A stretch of 64,000 nucleotides of DNA, from contig NZ_JAAIJQ010000015.1 in assembly GCF_010820565.1 (NCBI RefSeq), positions 1-64,000 on the forward strand, in the 5' to 3' direction. Under the pieces are notes generated by a model, which was not told the DNA's origin, did no database searches, and saw only the letters and a list, made by a program, of their open reading frames with translations. The stretch's first letter is position 1. Every line of letters begins with the position of its first letter. This DNA comes from Thiorhodococcus minor. GTDB taxonomy: Bacteria > Pseudomonadota > Gammaproteobacteria > Chromatiales > Chromatiaceae. A program made the translations under genes and the position numbers. This document shows, piece after piece, positions 53,315 to 60,184 of the stretch.

Positions 53315-53502
53315 GATCCGCCACACCATGCCGCCGCAATGCTCCCGGCAATGCTCCCGGCAATGCCCGAGCATACGTCGAGCAATGCTCCTCTACTCTA
53401 CCTGTATTGTGCATATGGGACGCAGATTCCCCCCCAGGAGCCCCGGACGCCGAGTGGTCAAAAACTGACCAGCAGGGAACCGCAGAGGAGGTGCAGCCAT
53501 GA
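53311..53502 (+). CDS. Short ORF linked by ATGA overlaps
   Basis: The 63-codon frame begins with an ATGA overlap on the DUF1376-like gene and ends with an ATGA overlap on the primase gene. The protein is low in complexity (NAPGNAPGNAR) with VEQCSS, a pattern I recall from tails of DUF1376-type proteins. It may be the displaced C-terminus of the preceding protein after a frameshift, or a linker that carries ribosomes to the primase start. Confidence 0.4.
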   Translation: MRSATPCRRNAPGNAPGNARAYVEQCSSTLPVLCIWDADSPPGAPDAEWSKTDQQGTAEEVQP

Positions 53503-54581
53503 GCCCGGCAGACACCCGCACCTATCTCGGCTGGCTCGTCCGTGACGCTGGTCTCGTCGAGGTAATCCGTATCGGCGACCGTGGTCCTGACCGGATCGAG
53601 TGGCATACGGACGTGGATCAGATGCTCGCTCGGGCTCAGGAGTGGGCCGGGACCGGCAACCTGTTCACGACCTTGCACCGGATCGACCCTGGCGCGCTGG
53701 CTGAATATCGCGAGGAGCAGAGACAGGTAGATCCCCGCCGCACTCCGCGCACTCCCGACGTAGCGATCCGCCGCTACACCCGGTTGTTTTTCGACTTCGA
53801 TCCGGCGCGACCGAAAGGGACCAGCAGCACGGACGCAGAGCTGTCAGACGCAGAGACCCGCGCCCGAGGGCTCCGTGCTCGGCTACGGGCGCTCGACTGG
53901 CCCGAGCCGCTGATAGCCATGAGCGGGAATGGCTGGCATCTGCAATATCGGACGGCGCTCCCCAACACCGACGAGACCCGCGAGATCCTGCGGACGATCT
54001 ACCGGGGGCTCGACTCCGAGCTGACCGACGACGTGGTGACATTCGATGTCACGGTTCGGAATCCGGCCCGACTCTGCGCCATATACGGCAGCACGAAGCG
54101 CAAGGGGGCAGACACCCCTGAGCGCCCTCACCGGCAGTCTCGATGCTGGATACCGTCAGACTGGCGTCAGGTCATGCCCCGGCAGGTCGAGGCGCTGGCG
54201 AATCACTACGCTCGCCTATCGAGCACGACTCGCATGGATGCCCCCCAAGCCCCACAGGAGCCCCGTACAGCCGTCCGCGTCTCCGGGAGGGGCAACTACG
54301 CCACACTGGATGTGGTGCGCTGGTTCCAGGCCCATGACGCCTATGTCGGGCATCTCGCCGACAACAAGCATGGCGTCAGATGTCCGTGGTCCGACGAGCA
54401 CACGTCGCCATCACCGAGGTCAGGGTCCGACACCATCGTCTATGAGTCAGACGGCGGCTGGCCCGGGTTCTACTGCCATCACAGCCATTGTGCAGGCAGG
54501 TCCATCCGCGATGTCATGGCCCGATGGGGCGATGCCGACGCCTATTGTGCTGAGGCATTCCGGGCGCGGAGGGCTGCATAG
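53499..54581 (+). CDS. Archaeo-eukaryotic-type primase
   Basis: The 360-residue protein has a primase-like core with the metal-binding LFFDFDPARP near residue 92, SGNGWHLQYRT near 138 and a DVTVRNPARLCAIYG segment. A C-terminal zinc-binding part follows (CPWSDEH and CHHSHCAG) like that of DnaG- and phage-type primases. It would prime replication of the island together with the adjacent helicase. The gene ends directly before the helicase ATG. Confidence 0.75.
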   Translation: MSPADTRTYLGWLVRDAGLVEVIRIGDRGPDRIEWHTDVDQMLARAQEWAGTGNLFTTLHRIDPGALAEYREEQRQVDPRRTPRTPDVAIRRYTRLFFDFDPARPKGTSSTDAELSDAETRARGLRARLRALDWPEPLIAMSGNGWHLQYRTALPNTDETREILRTIYRGLDSELTDDVVTFDVTVRNPARLCAIYGSTKRKGADTPERPHRQSRCWIPSDWRQVMPRQVEALANHYARLSSTTRMDAPQAPQEPRTAVRVSGRGNYATLDVVRWFQAHDAYVGHLADNKHGVRCPWSDEHTSPSPRSGSDTIVYESDGGWPGFYCHHSHCAGRSIRDVMARWGDADAYCAEAFRARRAA

Positions 54582-56069
54582 ATGTTCACTCTCTATCCGC
54601 ATCAAGAGCAGGTCATCGAGGAGCTGCGTGAAGGCATCCGGCAGGGGCACAAGCGCCAAGTCCTCGCCGCCGCTACCGGGTTCGGCAAGACGGTTGTCGC
54701 CGCACACCTGGCGCTGTCAGCCGTCCAGAAGGGTAAGCGCGTGCTCTTCATCGTTGATCGAATCGAGCTGGTCAGTCAGGCCGTGAGGACGTTCAGCGCG
54801 CTCGGGCTCCAGGTCGGCGTGCTCCAGGGCGAGAACACCAACTACTCCGAGACGGATGACATCATCGTTGCGTCGATCCAGACGATCCGCACCCGCTCGG
54901 CGCCCGATTGGGTGCGGCTCATCATCATCGACGAATGCCACATCCTGCATCGGGCACATATCAGGCTGATGGAGCGTTGGACCGCGATCCCATTCATCGG
55001 GCTGTCTGCAACGCCGCTCCGCAAGGGATTAGGCCGCTATTTCACCAATCTCGTCCGAGGTCCGTCGATTCGCTGGCTCACCGAGAACGGCTTTCTCGTC
55101 CCCGTCCGAGGGTTCGCTCCCGCATCGGATGCCGTCGCTGATGCCATCAAAGGCGTCAAGGTCCGAGGTGGCGATTACGTCGAGGCGGATCTCGGTCAGG
55201 CGATCAATCAAAAGGAGTTGGTCGGCGATATTGTTTCGACATGGCAGGAGCGCGGAGAGGACAGGCAGACATTGTGCTTTGCAACATCCATCGCGCATTC
55301 AAAAGCCATCCGCGACGACTTTGAGGCCGCTGGTGTGGCTGTCGCGCATATCGACGCCTATTCGAATGCCGACGAGCGCAAGACAATCATTGAGGGATTC
55401 AAAACCCGTGATATTCGAATCCTCACGTCCGTTAATGTTCTCGGTATTGGCTTTGATGTGCCTGACGCCGCTTGTCTGATCCTGGCTCGCCCGACAATGA
55501 GTGAGGCATTGCATATTCAGCAGATGGGTAGGGGCATCAGAACTGCCGAGGGTAAGACCGACTGCATCATCCTGGATCACTCGGGCAACACCCATGAGCA
55601 CGGCCTTCCAATCCATTTCGAGGTGCCAGACCTAGACACCAGCGAGAAAGGCTCGGGCGAGGTCCGCAAAAAGCGGGACGAGAAAGACAAGCTCGTCACC
55701 TGCACCCATTGCGGCGCGCTGATGGAGAGAGATCAACTGACGTGCATGGAATGCGGATTGGATCGACCACAGCGAAAGAGCAAGGTCTCATATCGGGACG
55801 GGGATCTCGTCGAGTTTGGTGCGACAGGCGACGAAGCGGAAGCGGCCGAAGCGGAAAGGATGAGTTTCTATCTGGCCTGCAAGGGCTATCAGGTCGCGAA
55901 GGGCAAGAATCCCAATGCTGCGTTTTTCCTGACTCGCGAGAAATTCAAGGGCTTCAAGGCGCCGAGGCATTGGCAATATCTTGATCCAATCGACCCATCG
56001 GACGCTGTTTGTCGCTGGATCAAGAGCCGAAATATCCGATGGGCAAAAAGTCAGGAGAGGAAAAGATGA
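54582..56069 (+). CDS. Superfamily 2 DEAD/H-box helicase
   Basis: The 495-residue protein has Walker A (AATGFGKTV, about 29-37), motif II IIDECH, motif III GLSATPLRKG and the second RecA-like domain with LTSVNVLGIGFDVP and QQMGRGIR. A C-terminal zinc ribbon CTHCG...CMECG follows (about 370-390). It resembles helicases of phages and small islands that act beside a primase. It starts one base after the primase stop. Confidence 0.9.
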   Translation: MFTLYPHQEQVIEELREGIRQGHKRQVLAAATGFGKTVVAAHLALSAVQKGKRVLFIVDRIELVSQAVRTFSALGLQVGVLQGENTNYSETDDIIVASIQTIRTRSAPDWVRLIIIDECHILHRAHIRLMERWTAIPFIGLSATPLRKGLGRYFTNLVRGPSIRWLTENGFLVPVRGFAPASDAVADAIKGVKVRGGDYVEADLGQAINQKELVGDIVSTWQERGEDRQTLCFATSIAHSKAIRDDFEAAGVAVAHIDAYSNADERKTIIEGFKTRDIRILTSVNVLGIGFDVPDAACLILARPTMSEALHIQQMGRGIRTAEGKTDCIILDHSGNTHEHGLPIHFEVPDLDTSEKGSGEVRKKRDEKDKLVTCTHCGALMERDQLTCMECGLDRPQRKSKVSYRDGDLVEFGATGDEAEAAEAERMSFYLACKGYQVAKGKNPNAAFFLTREKFKGFKAPRHWQYLDPIDPSDAVCRWIKSRNIRWAKSQERKR

Positions 56070-56257
56070 TTGACCCGCACCAACGCGCCCAGCTACTCGA
56101 CGACGGCCGAGGCGCGCTCGCTATCGCCCTGGAGCGGCGGGCGCGGATTCAATCGGCACTGGATCGCTCCAGGGCCAATGGATTCGATACGGCTCGACTG
56201 CGTGTGGACCTGGCGCGCGTCGAGGGCGAGATTCAACGACTACAATTCCGAGAATGA
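56066..56257 (+). CDS. Small helical protein (63 aa)
   Basis: ATG at 56066 overlaps the helicase stop (ATGA) and follows CAGGAGAGG. The protein is one long charged helical hairpin with no family I recognise. Coupling and the good ribosome-binding site support translation. Confidence 0.5.
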   Translation: MIDPHQRAQLLDDGRGALAIALERRARIQSALDRSRANGFDTARLRVDLARVEGEIQRLQFRE

Positions 56258-56328
56258 GCCAGCCAACACAACATCTAGTGCCTGAAAGCCGAAGGCACCG
56301 CAACATATAGCAAACCGAGGTATAACCA

Positions 56329-56814
56329 ATGCTCCATGAGCCCTGGCCGATTTACGCCGAAACCCAATTAGCGGCTTCCGGATTTGTCGTGATGGATGGC
56401 GAGATTGCCGTCAAGCTGCGCCCAACGCTATTCACTGGAGGGACTGGTGATTCAGCCCTTTTCGATACCCGCATTGAGCGGGCCAAAGCAGACGGCATGC
56501 TCTATTCGGCTGTCCTGAAAACCTGCAAGCCTGATGAAGCGGGCAAGCCCGAGCGAGACAACATGGGCCTGACACGCGCCAAGCGGTTGGAGGATCGGCG
56601 CTCGGTTCAGGTCATCGCCCTGAGTCCGTCACGCCTGGCGGAGCGTCTGCGCTGGCTGGGGCTGGATGTTGAGGCGGTTGTGCCCTGGCAGGAGCCGGTA
56701 CCGGAGCCGGAGCCAACGCCCGAGGAGATTGCGGCACGGGAGGCCGTGCGGCGCGAGGTGCAAGCCAAGCTCGGGATCTACCCAGGACACCAACCCGCGC
56801 CTGTTGCTGCGTGA
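56329..56814 (+). CDS. Hypothetical island protein (161 aa)
   Basis: The soluble protein has a mixed N-terminal part (about 1-95), a short helical part with SPSRLAERLRWLGL and a Pro/Glu-rich stretch (about 123-135). No family is recognised. It is separated from its neighbours by about 70 and 40 bp and may have its own promoter. Confidence 0.5.
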   Translation: MLHEPWPIYAETQLAASGFVVMDGEIAVKLRPTLFTGGTGDSALFDTRIERAKADGMLYSAVLKTCKPDEAGKPERDNMGLTRAKRLEDRRSVQVIALSPSRLAERLRWLGLDVEAVVPWQEPVPEPEPTPEEIAAREAVRREVQAKLGIYPGHQPAPVAA

Positions 56815-56852
56815 TCGGCTGGCGCCCTTGATCGGATCAAGGAGTAACAGAC

Positions 56853-57251
56853 ATGGCCTTCGAGAAGGGTAAGAGCGGCAACCCCAAAGGCCGCCCGCGC
56901 GGGATCGTCAATCAGGCCAAGCTGAGAAAGGCGATCGAGAAGGATTTGCCCGAGATCATCGAGGCCATGACGACGGCAGCCAAGGCCGGAGATACCGCCG
57001 CCGCGCGACTGCTGGTGGATAAGGTGCTGCCGTCGCTCAAGCCCCAGGACACGCCCGTCAAGCTGCCCTTGGGCGATGACCTAGCCGAGAGTGGCCGCGC
57101 GGTCCTGGCGGCTGTGGGAGCCTCTGAGGTGACACCGGAGCAGGGCGCGAGGATATTGCAGGGATTGGGCGCTCTATCGCGCGTGATCGAGACCGACGAA
57201 TTGTTGAGACGAATCGAAGCATTGGAGAAACGCTATGGCGAATCAGATTGA
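56853..57251 (+). CDS. DUF5681-domain protein
   Basis: The 132-residue protein opens with FEKGKSGNPKGRPRG, the signature of DUF5681, followed by helices. These proteins are common in prophages and islands, often near terminase or replication genes; the function is unknown. The motif is basic and probably binds nucleic acid. The next small gene overlaps its end by 17 bp. Confidence 0.7.
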   Translation: MAFEKGKSGNPKGRPRGIVNQAKLRKAIEKDLPEIIEAMTTAAKAGDTAAARLLVDKVLPSLKPQDTPVKLPLGDDLAESGRAVLAAVGASEVTPEQGARILQGLGALSRVIETDELLRRIEALEKRYGESD

Positions 57252-57420
57252 AACCAGGATTGAGAAGCTAGAAAACAGCATAGGAGCGGGAGCATCGCGC
57301 GTGGTGCTGCTGTTCGATGGCGAGGACCGCCAGATCCCGGAGGGCGCGACCGTCGTCCGCGTGCGCTTTGTCGAGCCGGGAGACGGCGAGCGCGCGCGTG
57401 GAGCGGATGCGCGGCATTGA
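57235..57420 (+). CDS. Small protein with N-terminal leucine-zipper-like helix (1 of 3)
   Basis: The 61-residue frame starts MANQIETRIEKLENS, a short amphipathic helix, followed by a strand-like VVLLFDGED segment. It overlaps DUF5681 and the next small gene. The two following genes have the same layout, so the three may be diverged paralogues. Confidence 0.45.
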   Translation: MANQIETRIEKLENSIGAGASRVVLLFDGEDRQIPEGATVVRVRFVEPGDGERARGADARH

Positions 57421-57605
57421 GCGCCATCAGGACTCGGCTCGCGCGGCTCGAAGCGCAAGGCACGGGCGAGGAGACCGTGCTCGTCATCATTGGCGAGCCA
57501 GATGCACGGCAGCGCGCCATTCTCGACGCTGGTACGGCTCGAATGGTGATCCAGATACCGGACAACGGGAGGGGTCGCGATGACCAGGCTCCAGAGCAGG
57601 GTTGA
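57417..57605 (+). CDS. Small protein with N-terminal leucine-zipper-like helix (2 of 3)
   Basis: The 62-residue frame starts MSAIRTRLARLEAQG and continues with a VLVIIGEPD strand, parallel to the preceding gene. An ATGA overlap links the two. The third member overlaps its end by 26 bp. The function is unknown. Confidence 0.45.
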   Translation: MSAIRTRLARLEAQGTGEETVLVIIGEPDARQRAILDAGTARMVIQIPDNGRGRDDQAPEQG

Positions 57606-57864
57606 TGCCTTGGAGCGACAGGCCGGACTTTCCGAGGTGCCGTGCTGGGTCCGCGAGCTCCCCGAGGACGACCGGGTTTTCTACCTGGCGATCAAGAAGC
57701 GAGAGGCGGGGCACCCCAAGGGCTTTGAGGGGCTTGTCCGGACCCTGGATGAACCCGAGTTGGAGCGACTGATTGCAATCCTCCTAGGCCACATCGACAA
57801 GGCCGAGATCCCCGAGGAGCTGCGGGCCGAGGTCGAGGAGCTGCGGGAGCGGGCCGGGCGTTGA
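57580..57864 (+). CDS. Small protein with N-terminal leucine-zipper-like helix (3 of 3)
   Basis: The 94-residue frame starts MTRLQSRVDALERQA and then differs from its two predecessors, ending in an acidic helix (ELRAEVEELRER). The shared opening helix suggests a common partner or assembly. The function is unknown. Confidence 0.5.
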   Translation: MTRLQSRVDALERQAGLSEVPCWVRELPEDDRVFYLAIKKREAGHPKGFEGLVRTLDEPELERLIAILLGHIDKAEIPEELRAEVEELRERAGR

Positions 57865-57877
57865 GGGCTACTGCGCG

Positions 57878-58321
57878 ATGGTGGCGACGGTGGAGCCGGC
57901 TCGCAAGCCGGGAGCGCCGGAGGGGACGGTGAACAATCCGGATGGACTCGGCGGGAAGTCGGGGAAGAAGGCGGATATTGATAATGTCGCCAATGGCGAC
58001 GTTAGCAAAGACACCCGCAAGCGCAGCAACCACGCGCCCGAGCGCGTCATCGCCCGCCTCAAGCGCGACAAGGCCGACGCGGACCTGCCGGAGGACGTGC
58101 GGCAGCAAGCATCTGTGATGCTCGCAGGGATCAGCAGTGGCGAGATCAAGCCTTACAAGGCCGCTAAGGCGATGGGTTACGTCAAGGCACCGGACCCGGC
58201 CGCCATCGTCCACAAGCAGCGCGAGAAGGCCAGCTTCCTCCTCGCCGCCACCCATCAGCGGGTCCACGGTCTATCTATCCGCCTGCATTCCGTTATACTG
58301 ACGGTATCGAATAACCGTTAG
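57878..58321 (+). CDS. Hypothetical phage-type protein (147 aa)
   Basis: The protein has a disordered N-terminus (about 1-45), then HAPERVIARLKRDKAD and LAGISSGEIKPYKAAKAMGY, which resembles small helical proteins of unknown function in prophages. The last ten codons overlap the first two copies of the 15-bp motif that precedes the next gene. Confidence 0.5.
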   Translation: MVATVEPARKPGAPEGTVNNPDGLGGKSGKKADIDNVANGDVSKDTRKRSNHAPERVIARLKRDKADADLPEDVRQQASVMLAGISSGEIKPYKAAKAMGYVKAPDPAAIVHKQREKASFLLAATHQRVHGLSIRLHSVILTVSNNR

Positions 58322-58947
58322 GATAACGATATGGCCAAGGTGAAGCAGTGGACCGAAGACGATGCCCGGTATGCACGCGACTGGCTCCAGCGCACCGACA
58401 TCAAGGTGAATCAGCCGATCCAGGCCGATGATCCCAATGCCCTCGCGCAGCAGCTCAAGGACACGCTCACCGTCACCGACTGGAACCGGATGCTCGGCGC
58501 CATCCGCCAGCGCAAGCACCAGGCCGCAAGCGATTCCGTCAGGATAACGAAAAGCGAGCTGAAACGACTGCGCTCAGAGTCACAGTCAAACCGTCAGCAT
58601 AACGGCAAGACCGACGAGCTAGATCGACTGCGCGCCGAGTGCCTGAGCCAAGCTGGCACCATCTCCCGACTGAGCAGGGATCGCGACATCCTCACCGGAC
58701 AACTGAGAAAACTGGACGGCGCTGCGGCGACCATCGAGCGCCTGCGGACGGATCTCGCCGCGCGGGATGCCGAGGTCCAGCGGCTCAAGGCCGAGGTCGC
58801 GCGAGCACAGGAGAAGGTGGCCGCGGCCGCCGCGCGCGAGTCTGGCTATCGCGAGCAGATCAGTCGGCTGGAGTCGCGCCCTGGCCAGGATGAGCGCTCA
58901 GTAAAACGTCAGGCTGACGGAATCATGCCGAACCGTCAGGCTGACGA
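58290..58947. repeat. Six copies of a 15-bp palindromic motif
   Basis: Copies start at 58290, 58315, 58536, 58591, 58906 and 58933. The consensus is CCGTYA, three bases, TRACGR, and most copies read CCGTCA-GGA/GCA/GGC-TRACGR. Two precede the next start codon and four lie inside that gene. Possible roles are autoregulation, partition or replication origin. Confidence 0.7.
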
Positions 58948-59095
58948 AACCTCGCCGCGCGCCGACCGGGACCGCCGCATCCTGGAGCTGCCCGAACTCT
59001 CCGAGATCAAGGTCGCCGAGATCCTGAAGGCCGAGGGCATCAAGTGCTCGGCGAGGACCGTTGGCAATGTACGCCGTCGCCACAGTATTGCCTGA
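58331..59095 (+). CDS. Coiled-coil protein with C-terminal helix-turn-helix
   Basis: The 254-residue protein has an N-terminal domain (about 1-70), a long coiled coil (about 80-195, with DELDRLRAECL and ERLRTDLAARDAEVQRLKAE) and a C-terminal helix-turn-helix-like end (VAEILKAEGIKCSARTVGNV). The build recalls KfrA-type plasmid proteins, which bind their own promoters, but KfrA has its DNA-binding part at the N-terminus. Six palindromic motifs lie in and before the gene. It is the last gene of the island and is followed by a terminator. Confidence 0.6.
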   Translation: MAKVKQWTEDDARYARDWLQRTDIKVNQPIQADDPNALAQQLKDTLTVTDWNRMLGAIRQRKHQAASDSVRITKSELKRLRSESQSNRQHNGKTDELDRLRAECLSQAGTISRLSRDRDILTGQLRKLDGAAATIERLRTDLAARDAEVQRLKAEVARAQEKVAAAAARESGYREQISRLESRPGQDERSVKRQADGIMPNRQADETSPRADRDRRILELPELSEIKVAEILKAEGIKCSARTVGNVRRRHSIA

Positions 59096-59155
59096 GCCGA
59101 CGAGCCCAGCGGTAAGGGTATTGAGGTTTCTCATGCTCGCCTTGGTGGCTCGGTT

Positions 59156-59224
59156 CTGAGCCAACGAGACCCGCCCGCGTGGCGGTTTTTTTGTGGGCTG
59201 GAGTCTGAGCCAAATCTGAGCCAA
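59156..59224 (+). repeat. Right arm-type repeats of the island
   Basis: CTGAGCCAA occurs at 59156-59164 and twice in the 20-bp block 59205-59224, which is identical to the left block at 49128-49147. The cluster lies about 120-190 bp inside the right boundary. Confidence 0.6.
59171..59192 (+). terminator. Terminator at the end of the island operon
   Basis: CCGCC (59171-59175) and GGCGG (59181-59185) with loop CGCGT are followed by seven T. It lies 75 bp after the last island gene, between the arm-type repeats. Confidence 0.8.
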
Positions 59225-59343
59225 CATAGCCCCAACACAAGGCACAATTTCACACGTCACGGCAATGATGCGACTCGGGTAAGCGATTGATTCAGAAAAC
59301 ATCCGATGAGTGGAGAAAAGTGAGGCGAATCAAGGGTGTGTGA

Positions 59344-59399
59344 CTTGAAAACCGTTGACTCGAAAGGGTCCGGGGGTTCGAATCCCTCCCTCTCCGCCA
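59344..59399 (+). repeat. attR: right copy of the 56-bp tRNA-Ser repeat
   Basis: This copy lacks the 5' part of the tRNA and so is not a tRNA gene. It marks the junction of the island with the chromosome. Confidence 0.9.
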
Positions 59400-59518
59400 G
59401 ATTTCTAGCTGCCCCGCCCGCCAGTCCTTCCCCTACATGCTTGATGCGCGCGGACCTTCCCGGCTCTGTGGCTGGACCCTCGGCAGCTCGCTGATTCTCA
59501 TCGTTTTGCTTCACGCGC

Positions 59519-60184
59519 TTGATATCCCGGCATTTCGATCCTGACTGCCAGTGTTGTCCGCGTCTGGCCGCGCATCTCGGCGAGGTGCGTCGGAGGAATC
59601 CGGACTATCACGCCGCGCCCGTCGCTCCTTTCGGTGATCTAGCGGCGCGTCTGCTCGTGGTGGGCTTGGCGCCAGGCATGCACGGGGCGAACGCGACCGG
59701 GCGGCCGTTCACAGGCGATCACGCCGGCATCCTGCTCTACGAGACGCTGCACCGATTCGGCTTCGCGAGCAGCAAGATCTCGAGGGGCGTCGACGATGGT
59801 CTGAAGCTAGCCGACTGCCGCATCACCAATGCGGTGAAGTGCTTGCCGCCCGAGAACAAGCCGCTGACGCAAGAGGTTCGCGCCTGCAATGCCTTCCTTG
59901 CGGCAGAGCTCGCAGACTTGCCGCAGCGGGCTGTCATCTTCGCCCTGGGCCGCGTCGCCCACAACGCCGTGCTGCGGGCGCTTGGCCTGCGGCAAGCAGC
60001 CTGGCCCTTCGCACATGGTGCTGAGCATCGCTTGCCGGATGGCCGCGTGCTGATCGATTCCTACCACTGCAGTCGCTACAACACCCAGACGGGGCGGCTG
60101 ACCGAGGCGATGTTTTGCGCCGTCTTCGCCCGCGCGCGCCACATCCTGGACGCTTCGCTGGGGATCGAAGGCACTGCCGTATGA
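59519..60184 (+). CDS. Uracil-DNA glycosylase, type 5-like
   Basis: The 221-residue protein has an N-terminal cysteine cluster (CQCCPRL) for an Fe-S site and the glycosylase motifs VVGLAPGMHGANATGRPFTGD, NAVKCLPPENK and HCSRYNTQTGRLT. It removes uracil and related bases from DNA, and the variant motifs fit the UDGB/type 5 group. TTG at 59519 is the only start near the conserved beginning. Its stop overlaps the uvrC start, so the two repair genes are coupled. Confidence 0.85.
   Translation: MISRHFDPDCQCCPRLAAHLGEVRRRNPDYHAAPVAPFGDLAARLLVVGLAPGMHGANATGRPFTGDHAGILLYETLHRFGFASSKISRGVDDGLKLADCRITNAVKCLPPENKPLTQEVRACNAFLAAELADLPQRAVIFALGRVAHNAVLRALGLRQAAWPFAHGAEHRLPDGRVLIDSYHCSRYNTQTGRLTEAMFCAVFARARHILDASLGIEGTAV

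Larger units (their letters stand above)
49014..59399. mobile_element. 10.4-kb satellite-like genomic island in tRNA-Ser
   Basis: A 56-bp direct repeat of the tRNA-Ser 3' end (one mismatch) bounds the segment. Inside, all supported genes read on the plus strand: integrase, excisionase-like, Rha-type regulator, ParB-like, DUF1376-like, primase, helicase, DUF5681 and small proteins. Replication genes are present but structural, lysis and transfer genes are absent, which fits a phage satellite or a mobilisable island. Direct repeats near both ends look like recombinase arm sites. Confidence 0.85.

Noticed and set aside
59257-59514. Minus-strand frame of 85 codons across the right att repeat
   Set aside because: The [15 protein letters not shown] part is antisense tRNA-Ser sequence, another classic false protein.
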